17,112 nt of DNA from NCBI GenBank assembly GCA_038249115.1, contig JBBRWQ010000071.1:1-17112 (forward strand). The letters are read 5' to 3'. Source of the stretch: UBA4719 sp038249115 (lineage in GTDB: Bacteria > Actinomycetota > Actinomycetes > Actinomycetales > Dermatophilaceae). Under the pieces are notes generated by a model that saw only the letters and a program-made list of their open reading frames with translations, made no database searches and was not told the DNA's origin. The position numbers and the translations under genes are program-made. Below, piece after piece: positions 1-7,398 of the stretch (positions are counted from its first letter, which is position 1; every line of letters begins with the position of its first letter).

Positions 1-2
1 AG

Positions 3-602
3 AACCTCCGGGTCAACGGCGTTGACGTCGTGCCGCTCGTGGAAGTGGAGCTCAGCCGGCGGCACCCGGACCGCGTCAAGATGCGTCCCACCGATGCCGA
101 TGGGTTCCGCGAAGCATGGGACATCCTCGAGCGGCTGTGGGAGCAGACCGTCCAGCGGGCTCGCGGGATGGCCCCGGAGCTCCTCCACGAGAGGGTCGAG
201 GACGAGTGGTCCTTCATCGAGACGCTTCGCCATCTCGTGTTCGCCACGGATGCCTGGGTGAAGCGCGCGATCTTGGGCGAGCCGTCACCCTGGGACGCAC
301 TGGACCTGCCCCACGACGAGATGCCCGACGAACCCAGCGTCCCGCGCGACCGCGACGCGCGGCCGTCGCTGGAGGAGGTGCTCGCACTTCGATCGGACCG
401 GATGGCCACCGTGCGCCAGGTGATCACCGATCTCACCGACGAGGAACTGGGCGGCATGACCGAACCCGTCATGGAGCCGGGTTACCCGGAGTCGATGAGC
501 TTCGCAGTACGCCGCTGCCTACGGGCCATCCTCAACGAGGAGTGGGAACACCGGCTGTACGTCGAACGGGACTTCGCCGTGCTGGAGTCTGGTTCGTCCT
601 GA
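3..602 (+). CDS. DinB family protein (5' end outside window)
   Basis: The reading frame is open to the left edge; residues before the GTG at 30 (NLRVNGVDVVPLVEVEL) read as normal protein, so the gene starts upstream and the GTG is probably internal. The visible 199 residues look like a DinB/DUF664-type four-helix bundle: a helix around WDILERLWEQTVQRA, the segment WSFIETLRHLVFATDAWVKRA carrying the first metal-type His, and a late histidine in NEEWEHRLYVERD. DinB-like proteins are metal-binding, often thiol-dependent (mycothiol in Actinobacteria) transferases or hydrolases. In relatives as I recall them, the part before this segment is a short pentapeptide-like stretch, which would lie upstream of the window. 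Substrate unknown. Stop is TGA at 600-602. Family assignment is solid; function is not. Confidence 0.8.
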   Translation, partial: NLRVNGVDVVPLVEVELSRRHPDRVKMRPTDADGFREAWDILERLWEQTVQRARGMAPELLHERVEDEWSFIETLRHLVFATDAWVKRAILGEPSPWDALDLPHDEMPDEPSVPRDRDARPSLEEVLALRSDRMATVRQVITDLTDEELGGMTEPVMEPGYPESMSFAVRRCLRAILNEEWEHRLYVERDFAVLESGSS

Positions 603-621
603 CGGCGGGGTCAGCGGTTGC

Positions 622-780
622 GCCCGTGAAGTCCCAGTCCGGGTCGTCCTCGGCTTCGTAAAGGTGTGGCGCTGAAGTCCGCCCTTGCAGAGCGCGCTGG
701 AACCAGTGGTTCTCCACCTGAGCCAGGTGACGGACCAGGCCGAGCAGACTCAGGGTGCTGGGCGAGGCGGTGCACGACAC
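622..780 (-). pseudogene. Remnant of a DUF664/DinB-family gene
   Basis: On the minus strand the frame reads PSTLSLLGLVRHLAQVENHWFQRAL and then EAEDDPDWDF, which matches the region around the first metal ligand of actinobacterial DUF664 (mycothiol-dependent DinB-like) proteins. The normal N-terminal helix is missing: upstream of 780 the frame continues without family likeness. After DWDFTG the frame runs antisense into the end of the DinB gene on the other strand, so the C-terminal two thirds are missing too. About 50 residues of a roughly 165-residue family remain, so this is read as a decayed fragment. It lies tail-to-tail with the intact DinB-family gene. A short functional ORF from the GTG at 780 is possible but unlikely. 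Confidence 0.5.
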
Positions 781-993
781 TGCTTGGACACCGATGCCGG
801 GCGGAGAACTGCCGGCGCGACAGTGTCCTCGCGCCGAGGATCTAGGTCAACCTCAATCGGGCTGATATCCGACTCGGACAAAGGCTCGTTCCGGGGAACG
901 AACGGAAGGGCTTGACTTTTGCAGGTCCCCGCAGCGCCGACGTCAAACCCGGCTGCGGCGCCGCCCGGGCGTTCGCGAAGAAGGGATTCCCCA
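781..993. other. Intergenic region upstream of the secreted peptidase
   Basis: No convincing gene lies here. It holds a 16-bp palindrome at 886-901 (TCGTTCC, 2-nt centre, GGAACGA), a TTGACT hexamer at 912-917 without a good -10 partner, and a purine-rich Shine-Dalgarno stretch (GAAGAAGGG, about 977-985) ahead of the ATG at 994. The promoter and any regulator site of the peptidase gene probably lie here, but neither can be fixed from sequence alone. Confidence 0.4.
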
Positions 994-3277
994 ATGAGGG
1001 ATTGGCGACGTTCGAAGACGCTGATCACCGGCGCAGCCGCGCTCGTGGCAACGGGTCTGGCATTCTCTGGGGGGTTTGCGGCTTCGGCCGCCCCCAACGC
1101 CAACCAGGGCCAGGGCAAGAACGATCTGCGAAATACCGGCCCGAACTACAACCAGGGCAAGAAGCTGGCGCTCAGCAAGACGCAGAGCGAGAAGGTGAAG
1201 GGCCAGGCACCCAAGGGCCCGGCAAAGGTCGGGGCGACGCGCACCTGGCTGGCACTGAACGATGTCACGGGCAGCATCTACCTGAAGAACTACACGCTTC
1301 GTGGCGTGGGTAACAACATCGAGGTGTGGGTGGCGGACGATCGCGCCTTCCCCCCCGGGGGACTGCCGCAACGCCCTCGGCACGACTGAGGTCACGGACG
1401 CCCAGGTGTCGACGTTCATCCACGAGTTCGACAGCAACATCTACCCGAAGGAGTCGACGACCTTCTCGGTGCCGCCGGTCCGCAACGGGCACAACGCGAT
1501 CTTGCCGAAGCTCATCCCGAACCTGCCCTCCTCGGAGTACAAGGGCGAGGGCGACAACATCGTGACGCTGGTCGACAACGTCCGGGACGCCAACTACTTC
1601 GACCCGACGGCTTTGGACGGTCAGACGTATATCGCGGGCTTCTTCTACTCGGTCTTCAACGAGTACTTCGACCGCAACGCCATGACGATCGACGTCTTCG
1701 ACTGGGCGCACCGCACCGGTGCCAACCCGCCCGACGACTCCGCCCAGCCGGCATACGCGGCCTGCACTGCGGCGATCGGGGCTGACCCGTCGCGGGCGCT
1801 CGGCCTCCCGCGACCGCGCCTCTACGAGGGCGTTTTCGCCCACGAGTACCAGCACCTGCTCGAGTCCTACCAGGACCCGGACGAGGCGTCCTGGATCAAC
1901 GAGGGTCTCTCCGACTGGGCACAGACCTTGGTCGGTTACGTCGACCCGTCGGTCGCCCCTGACGCTCCCGGCGCCGACAGCCACCTTGCCTGCTTCATGG
2001 GTTACCTCCCACCGAGCTTCGGCGGACCCGAGAACTCCCTGACCGCCTGGGGAGATCAGGGAGGCCCGGAGACGCTCTGTGACTACGGCGCGGTCTACTC
2101 GTTCGCGGAGTACCTGGCGAGCCACTACGGTGAAGCCGCCATGACCGCCCTGCACCGGCAGCCCCTCAACGGGCTTGCCGGGCTGGAGGCGGTGCTCGAC
2201 GCCGTCGGGGCAACCGCCAGCGCGCGTGACACCCTGCACAACTGGGCTGCGATGGTCGCCGTTGACGCGAAGGCCGATGCCGCCAGCATGGTCAACGGCA
2301 TCCTCAAGGACGACGTGACGGCATCGTCGCTCACCGCCAAGATCAACTGGGACAACGCCGAGGCCTACATCGATGCGGGTGCTCCGCCGAACGGCTCGGA
2401 CTACGTCAGGCTCCGCGACGGCGACGGTGCGTACCTCACCGCTGGGCAGATCTCCTCGATCTCGTTCAACGGCGACGCGGCGCTGGCCCCGGACCCGGTG
2501 CAGTGGACCGTCGACTCGACACCTCCGAACGGCACGACCGCAGCTACGAGCTGTGCAGCCGTGCCGGACGGGACCGGACCCGCAGCCCTCTACTCGGGCT
2601 GCGGCCCGAACCTGGATCGCGCCATCGTCCACAGCGTGAACGTCCCCCTCGGGGGGGGCGCCCTGACCTTCGACGCCCTCTGGGACACCGAGGTCGGGTG
2701 GGACTTCGGCTATGTGCAGGTGTCCACCGACGGTGGGGTTACCTGGACGAGCCTGCCCACAGCGGACACGACGAGTGCACACGATCCTGGTGCCATCAGC
2801 CAGGTCGTGGCCCAGCTGCCGGGATTCACCGGCGACTCGGGCACATGGCGCCCTCAGTCCGCTGACCTGAGTGCTTACGTCGGGACGAGCGTTCTGGTGG
2901 CGTTCCGCTACATCACCGACTCAGGCGTCGACGAGGGTGGGTTCTGGGTGCGCAACATCAGCGCGGCCGGCACACCGCTCCCCAGCGACTCGCTGACCGG
3001 CTGGCAATCTGCAACGGAGGTGCTGCCGGTGACCGTGCAGGGCTTCACCGTCCAGCTCGTCGCGTACGGTGACGACGGCAGCCCCGTGTGGGTCCACCGG
3101 ATGGACCTCGACGGGTCGTTCGACGCCACGTTCGACGGGACGGCACTGGCCGATGCCATCGGCACCTCGGCCACCACGGTGTCGGCGATCGTGATGTTCG
3201 ACGACGACACTGAGAATGCGCCGAAGCAGGCTGGCTACACCCTCACAGTGAACGGGGTGACCCAGCCGGGAGGCTGA
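994..3277 (+). CDS. Secreted HEXXH metallopeptidase, immune inhibitor A-like, with frameshift
   Basis: Start at ATG 994 follows a GAAGAAGGG ribosome site and gives a classic signal peptide (MRDWRRSK, hydrophobic core, cut near ASA-AP, about residue 36). The frame from 994 stops at 1387-1389, but the protein continues in the next frame from about 1361: VWVADDRAFPPG joins to DCRNALGTTEV. One extra base in the run C7G5 (1350-1361) explains this. Repaired length is about 760 residues. The zinc site is HEYQH (about 283-287) with the third ligand Glu in INEGLSDW (about 303), a gluzincin pattern. Residues about 550-655 (ALWDTEVGWDFGYVQVSTDG to DEGGFWVRNI) resemble the jelly-roll domain of immune inhibitor A/M6 peptidases. 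Predicted extracellular protease. The break is either a sequencing error or a real inactivating mutation. Confidence 0.8.
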
Positions 3278-3289
3278 CGCCGACCGAAC

Positions 3290-3321
3290 CCCTGGGGCGC
3301 TGCCATGGTGGCGCCCCAGGG
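3290..3321 (+). terminator. Hairpin terminator after the peptidase gene
   Basis: A perfect 11-bp inverted repeat (CCCTGGGGCGC and GCGCCCCAGGG) with a 10-nt loop starts 12 bases after the peptidase stop codon. There is no U tract, as is common for actinobacterial terminators. It may also help stop readthrough from the convergent regulator gene. Confidence 0.75.
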
Positions 3322-3364
3322 TGTTCCCTGAGCCATGCGCGCCAGCGGACACCGACCTGCTTCT

Positions 3365-3390
3365 CGTATTTCGGGGAAGACCCCATGGTG
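3365..3390 (+). repeat. Direct repeat copy 1 (matches 7230-7255)
   Basis: Twenty identical bases (core TTTCGGGGAAGACCCC), one A/G difference, then TGGTG; 25 of 26 bases match the copy at 7230-7255 in the same orientation, 3.87 kb away. This copy forms the left arm of the 39-nt hairpin at 3368-3406. Either a dispersed terminator-type element or the trace of a recombination event; no integrase lies between the copies. Confidence 0.7.
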
Positions 3391-3406
3391 GGGACTTCCC
3401 CGAAAT
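3368..3406. terminator. Long hairpin between convergent genes
   Basis: Twelve paired bases (ATTTCGGGGAAG with CTTCCCCGAAAT), one A-A mismatch, then five more pairs around a three-base loop. It sits between the convergent peptidase and LuxR-type regulator genes and could terminate transcription both ways. The left arm plus flank (3365-3390) is nearly identical to 7230-7255 beside the tRNA gene. The remaining DNA to 3578 shows no gene. Confidence 0.6.
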
Positions 3407-3578
3407 GGTAAACGTGCTAGTCAGCGATCCATCCCCAGCGGCTAGGGCGGCCCCCATCACAGGGCGGTGCTGAAAACGTCACAGGCCCACCTTTCCCGTT
3501 TGGCCGACGCTCTTGGCGGACAGGCGCTACGGACCCAACGAGGCGAACCCAGCGCTGACCCGACGACGCGACCAGAGC

Positions 3579-6527
3579 TCACGACACGCCGCCTTGCCGA
3601 CCGGCCCACGTCGCGAGCGCGACGCGGTTCGCCGTGCCCGTCTTGCGGAGAATGTTTGAGATGTGCGTGCTGACCGTCTTCTCGCTGAGGAAGAGGGCGG
3701 CGGCGATCTCGGCGTAGGTCCGCCCTGCGACGACGTGCCCCAGCACCTCCCGCTCCCGACGCGTCAGCGCGACCGCCTCGGCGCCGGCCGTCCTATCGCC
3801 GACGGCGCCAACCTCCGTCAGCGGGATGCGCGCCCACCGCGCCAGCGACTCGATGTGCTCCTGGACCGGCTGCGCGCCGAGCCGCAGGGTCAGCGCATAA
3901 CCCCGCCGCAGCATCTCGGCCGCCTGACGACGCTCCGCCGCTCCGCCTTGGCCGAGCAGGGCCTCGGCGGCCCGCCAGCACGCGTACGCGGCGTCCCAGG
4001 GCAATGGGACGTTGGACAAGCGGTCGACGGTCTCCCGCCAGAGGATGGCCGCGTTGGGGTCATCCTGGGCGCGAGCCGTCTCAGCGTCGTAGAGCCGGTC
4101 GAGGGCGTCCAGCACCGGCTGATAGGCCTCATCGACCTCCCCGTCGGGCAAGACGTGTGGCGTTTGAGCCCGGAGATCCGCCAAACGCTGCAGCTGCGGC
4201 AAGGGGTCCCGGCCGACGTCGCGCTCAGCCTGGACGAGGTCGGCGAGGGCGCGCGCGGCCAGCGGCACCAACCACTCGCAGTGTGTCGGGTTGACTCCCT
4301 CCCGCTCGATGGCCGCGGTCGCGGCATCGAGCGCCGCCGCCGGGTCGTCCCGGCCCAGCCGGACCGCCGCCGTGACCGCGCCGGCGTGGAAGACGGGCAT
4401 CGACAGCTGAGCGGCGAACATCTCCCCGGCCCGGGCGAGGTGTGCTTCCGCCTCGTCCTGCCGACCCTGGCTGGTGGCGAGGAGCCCGCTGGTAAGCCGC
4501 GCGTTCAGGTCGGCTGCGGGACCCGCCTGGGCACCCAGCGCGACCCGGAGCCGCGACAGACAGGCCTCCGTGTCGCCGAGCTCGAACAATCCGAGGGACT
4601 CCCCGGCGGACAGCCACGCGATGAAGGGCTGGGGGATGCCCACGCGTTCCATCTCCTGACGCCCGCGGGCCACGGCCTCGACCCAGTCGCTCTTCGGGTA
4701 CGGCCGGGCATTGGCTCCCCAGAACGTCGCGTGGAGCAGCGTCAAGCCGTCCCGGGCGAGGACCGCCTGCTCGGCGCCCCGGTGCGCGTGCTCCCCCGCC
4801 CGTCGCGCGTCGCCTTCGAACACCGCGAGCATGGCCGCCTGCCCGTGGGCGTAGGCGCACGCGCGGAGCCACTCGTCGGCGTCCGTCCCGGGCCGAGGCC
4901 CCCCGTGCGCCTCGGCAGTCGCCAGCCCCTCCTCGGCCGCGGCCCGTCCTTCCTCCAGCCGGCCAGCCCACAGGAACAGGTGCGAGCTCTCACAGAGCAC
5001 GACGACCCGCTGCCAGGTGGCGGGAGCCGACGCGCTGCGTTCTCGGGCGCGCGCGAGGTCGCCGTGGTCTGTGCTTAGACCGAGCCGGAAGCGCAGCATG
5101 CTCCGCCAGGCATCGAGCACGGCCAGCCGGAGTTCGTCAGTCCCCGGCCGGACCGCGCGCCTGAGCCCCTCGACCGCCCGGAGCTCGGCATCCCAGTCGC
5201 CGACCTCTCGGGCGACGACGCGAGCCTGCTCGAGCAGGTCGACCAGGGACTCGGCGACGCCCTTCAGCCCCGGCCGCAGGTCGATGGCGCGGCCCAGCAT
5301 CCGGAGCCGTCCGATGTCGTCGCCGGCCGCCCGCATCGCCTCCGCGGCCCGCATCGCCCAGCGGAACGCGCTGTCATCCTGACCGGCGAGGGCGTGATGG
5401 TCGGAGATCGACCCGGCTAGCTCGGGATCCGGCTCGACGCTGGCGTCCCCATCGACGCCCTCCTCATAGCCCGCGGCGAACGCGTTGTGCAGCGCGCGGC
5501 GCTCCTCGGGCAGGAGTCCCTCCTCAACTGCCTCGGCCTGGAGGGGGTGGTGGAACCAGACGGAGCCGTCGGCAGCGATGTCGAGCAACCCCGCCTCGAC
5601 GGCCTTGTGGAGGGCGGGTCCCGGGTCCACGAGGTCGGCCACGTCCGCGACGAGGGCGAGTGAGGGGCCGACGACCGGTCGCCCCCCGACCGCCAGAGCG
5701 ACAACGAGCCGCCGGGCACCGTCGGACAGGGATCCCCACGCCCGCACTGCGGCCGCGCTGATCTCCTGCGGCAGGTGCGCAGGCAAGGAGCGGGTGGAGG
5801 GCCCGAGGCCGGTCACCAGCAGCCGGGTGAAGTACGGGTTGCCACGACTCCGGGCGAATACCTCGTCCACGAGAGAGGAGTGCGCCGGTCCCCCGAGGAC
5901 GGCAGCCACCTCGGCCGCGATCTCCTCGCGCGAGAGCGGACCGACGGCGAGCTCCTCGACCCCCGGTAGGCGACGAACGTCGGCGAGCCAGCGCCGCAAG
6001 GGATGGTGCGCGGCGACGTCGGTTGATCGCACCGTGAGGATGACCCCAAGCCGTCGCTCGGCGGGTCCGGCGAGCACGTACATCAGTGCGTCGAGGGTCT
6101 CCTCGTCCGCCCAGTGCAGGTCGTCCACCGCGAGCACGACGGGCCGTCGGACGGCTTGCGCGGAGAGCCAGTCATCGAGGGCCACCGGCACCGGGACAGC
6201 CGGCCCACCCGACCCGCCGCCCTCGGCGCGCCTTCTCGGGACGGGACCGCCGAGGACGGCGGGCCGCTCCTCGACGGCGAGCCCCCTCACCGCGCTGCGC
6301 AGCCCCACGAGGGGGACTGTGGCCGAAATCAGCGGCAGGCAAGCCCCCGACAGCACCCGCGCTTCTTCCCGGGCCGCGTCGCACGCCACACGAACGAGCG
6401 TCGTCTTGCCGATACCGGCGTCCCCCTCGATGATGAGCGCCCCGAAACGGCCGTCACGAGCCCCGCGGAGGACGTCAGAGATGCGCCCCAGCTCCTCCGC
6501 GCGTCCCACCACGGTCGTCGACCACAT
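3579..6527 (-). CDS. LuxR-family transcriptional regulator with AAA ATPase domain (LAL/MalT-like)
   Basis: About 982 residues if started at ATG 6527 (MWSTTVVGRAEEL). Longer frames open at 6563 and at GTG 6608, but their extra residues look non-coding and no start has a strong Shine-Dalgarno site. An N-terminal STAND/AAA module has Walker A GDAGIGKT (about 35-42) and Walker B VVLAVDDLHWAD (about 131-141). A long helical, TPR-like middle follows, rich in Ala and Leu. The C-terminus (about 921-982) is a LuxR/NarL helix-turn-helix: LTRREREVLGHVVAGRTYAE, then FLSEKTVSTHISNILRKTG. LAL proteins bind ATP and an inducer, oligomerise and activate promoters. The effector is unknown. The upstream gene on the same strand (6713-7009) is cut off by a strong hairpin, so this gene probably has its own promoter in about 6528-6674. 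Confidence 0.9.
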   Translation of the reverse strand: MWSTTVVGRAEELGRISDVLRGARDGRFGALIIEGDAGIGKTTLVRVACDAAREEARVLSGACLPLISATVPLVGLRSAVRGLAVEERPAVLGGPVPRRRAEGGGSGGPAVPVPVALDDWLSAQAVRRPVVLAVDDLHWADEETLDALMYVLAGPAERRLGVILTVRSTDVAAHHPLRRWLADVRRLPGVEELAVGPLSREEIAAEVAAVLGGPAHSSLVDEVFARSRGNPYFTRLLVTGLGPSTRSLPAHLPQEISAAAVRAWGSLSDGARRLVVALAVGGRPVVGPSLALVADVADLVDPGPALHKAVEAGLLDIAADGSVWFHHPLQAEAVEEGLLPEERRALHNAFAAGYEEGVDGDASVEPDPELAGSISDHHALAGQDDSAFRWAMRAAEAMRAAGDDIGRLRMLGRAIDLRPGLKGVAESLVDLLEQARVVAREVGDWDAELRAVEGLRRAVRPGTDELRLAVLDAWRSMLRFRLGLSTDHGDLARARERSASAPATWQRVVVLCESSHLFLWAGRLEEGRAAAEEGLATAEAHGGPRPGTDADEWLRACAYAHGQAAMLAVFEGDARRAGEHAHRGAEQAVLARDGLTLLHATFWGANARPYPKSDWVEAVARGRQEMERVGIPQPFIAWLSAGESLGLFELGDTEACLSRLRVALGAQAGPAADLNARLTSGLLATSQGRQDEAEAHLARAGEMFAAQLSMPVFHAGAVTAAVRLGRDDPAAALDAATAAIEREGVNPTHCEWLVPLAARALADLVQAERDVGRDPLPQLQRLADLRAQTPHVLPDGEVDEAYQPVLDALDRLYDAETARAQDDPNAAILWRETVDRLSNVPLPWDAAYACWRAAEALLGQGGAAERRQAAEMLRRGYALTLRLGAQPVQEHIESLARWARIPLTEVGAVGDRTAGAEAVALTRREREVLGHVVAGRTYAEIAAALFLSEKTVSTHISNILRKTGTANRVALATWAGRQGGVS

Positions 6528-6674
6528 GGCCTCAGTGTCCCAACGTCGGGCTGAGAGGTCCATGGCACATGTGAGGGGTCCCGGGCTCGATCTGAGCGGT
6601 CTCCCCACGATCTGCCGCCATCAGCAGCGACGCGACCGCGGACACATCACCCCGACAGAACCACCAGAGGAGGT

Positions 6675-6706
6675 CACCCTCGCCCTGGTCGGCCAGGGCG
6701 AGGGTG
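6675..6706 (-). terminator. Strong hairpin terminator after the small exported protein gene
   Basis: A perfect 14-bp inverted repeat (CACCCTCGCCCTGG and its complement) with a 4-nt loop lies 6 bases past the stop codon of the 98-residue protein (stop 6713-6715) and ahead of the regulator gene. No U tail. It should largely uncouple the two genes. Confidence 0.75.
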
Positions 6707-6712
6707 GTGCGC

Positions 6713-7009
6713 TCAGCCCGCGACGGGGGTGTGACGCGTCGGCGCGTTCTGCTCGTGGCGCCTGCGAGAGCGGACCGTCGCGGCACCGGCGCCTGCCAGT
6801 GCAGCTGCGCCCGCTGTTCCCAGGGCGATGTTCATCCACGGCGTCGACTGCGACGTCGGGGAAACCGGAGCCGTGTAGATGCAGCCGGAGCCAATACAGC
6901 TGACCCCGCCGCCGGGTTCCGGCCTTGCCTGGGCGGGTGCCGTGGACATGATGGTGGCGATTCCTGCCGCTGCCAGACCTGTTGCGATTCGTGTTGCCAT
7001 GCGTGTCAT
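6713..7009 (-). CDS. Small exported protein with C-terminal membrane anchor, unknown function
   Basis: 98 residues. ATG 7009 is preceded by an excellent AGGAGGAG ribosome site with six bases between, so this start is preferred over the ATG at 7000. Residues 1-28 form a signal peptide (MTRMATR, hydrophobic core, AQA cleavage site). The mature part is short, with a CIGSGC pair of cysteines (38 and 43) that could form a disulfide, a Pro/Ser/Thr stretch, then a hydrophobic Ala/Gly-rich segment (about 58-79) and a basic tail RSRRRHEQ. This is the layout of a sorting signal or stop-transfer anchor, but no LPXTG motif is present. I do not recognise a family. Two operator-like repeats lie 95-135 bp upstream and a strong terminator follows, so it is probably a single-gene, regulated transcript. 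Confidence 0.7.
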   Translation of the reverse strand: MTRMATRIATGLAAAGIATIMSTAPAQARPEPGGGVSCIGSGCIYTAPVSPTSQSTPWMNIALGTAGAAALAGAGAATVRSRRRHEQNAPTRHTPVAG

Positions 7010-7104
7010 CTCGATCTCCTCCTGGAGAGCGTTGGGGAGTGGATGACTCGAATGTCGCCGAAGGTGGTTGCGGTCCGCATCGGGGACGAAACCTTATCTT
7101 TGGG

Positions 7105-7142
7105 GTCTGCCCCCTTAGTCATGAGCGTCATCACCCCTAGTC
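7105..7142 (-). promoter_or_regulatory. Tandem operator-like repeats upstream of the small exported protein
   Basis: On the minus strand two units, GACTAGGGGTGATGAC (7142-7127) and GACTAAGGGGGCAGAC (7120-7105), share 12 of 16 bases and start exactly 22 bp apart, two helical turns. An A/T-rich GATAAGGT about 10 bp downstream (about 7093-7100) could be a -10 box, which puts the second repeat over the -35 region, as for activator-dependent promoters. The only downstream gene is the 98-residue protein. A LuxR/NarL-type regulator is the likeliest binder; the neighbouring LAL protein is a candidate, not proven. Confidence 0.5.
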
Positions 7143-7229
7143 CGGATGACACGGGCTACTGCTGGCGGGACGGTAAGCGAAGGGCGCCTGACAAGCCCAG
7201 AAAGCCCAGGATTTCGGGAAACTGTGTCC

Positions 7230-7255
7230 CGTATTTCGGGGAAGACCCCGTGGTG
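7230..7255 (+). repeat. Direct repeat copy 2, abutting the tRNA-Val 3' end
   Basis: Matches 3365-3390 at 25 of 26 bases. It begins immediately past the encoded CCA of the tRNA (minus strand) and contains a small hairpin, CGGGG-AAGA-CCCCG. A second partial motif, ATTTCGGGAA at 7211-7220, lies just beyond. On the minus strand this is the expected place of the tRNA terminator. Confidence 0.65.
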
Positions 7256-7258
7256 TGG

Positions 7259-7332
7259 TGGACGTGGAGGGACTCGAACCCCCGACCTCTCGCGTGTGAG
7301 GCGAGCGCTCTAACCAGCTGAGCTACACGTCC
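7259..7332 (-). tRNA. tRNA-Val (anticodon CAC)
   Basis: The minus strand folds as a full cloverleaf: acceptor GGACGTG with CACGTCC, D stem GCTC/GAGC, anticodon stem CTCGC/GCGAG with loop CTCACAC (anticodon CAC, reads GUG), variable AGGTC, and T arm GGGGG-TTCGAGT-CCCTC. Discriminator A is at 7259 and CCA is encoded at 7258-7256. It lies about 66 bases downstream of the PGPGW gene on the same strand, probably with its own promoter. Confidence 0.95.
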
Positions 7333-7398
7333 GGACGGTGCCACCCGTCATACAGGCAGCGCACAGGAGAATAGCGGTTCGCCTCGTTGGAGCCCTAA

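Noticed and set aside
750..1118. Minus-strand frame that might extend the DUF664 fragment upstream in another frame
   Set aside because: Its sequence shows no likeness to the family's N-terminal helix, so the fragment cannot be repaired by a single frameshift.
1265..2782. 505-residue minus-strand frame opposite the peptidase
   Set aside because: Arg/Val/Gly-rich shadow of the metallopeptidase; the plus strand has the zinc motif and family likeness.
3663..5078. 471-residue plus-strand frame, and similarly 5485-6903
   Set aside because: Both are shadows of the LuxR-type regulator; no domain likeness, Arg/Pro-rich composition.
3365..7255. Integrative element between the two direct repeats beside the tRNA
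   Set aside because: No integrase, excisionase or mobility gene lies between the repeats, and the repeat does not include the tRNA 3' end itself, as attachment sites usually do. Kept only as a finding to test.
6704..7321. Plus-strand frame of 205 residues ending WRDSNPRPLACEASALTS
   Set aside because: Antisense to the small exported protein and to the tRNA; the ending is another common tRNA-derived artefact.
7156..7344. Minus-strand frame reading GRVAQLVRALASHARGRGFESL
   Set aside because: This is the well-known false protein obtained by translating through a tRNA gene; here it is the tRNA-Val.
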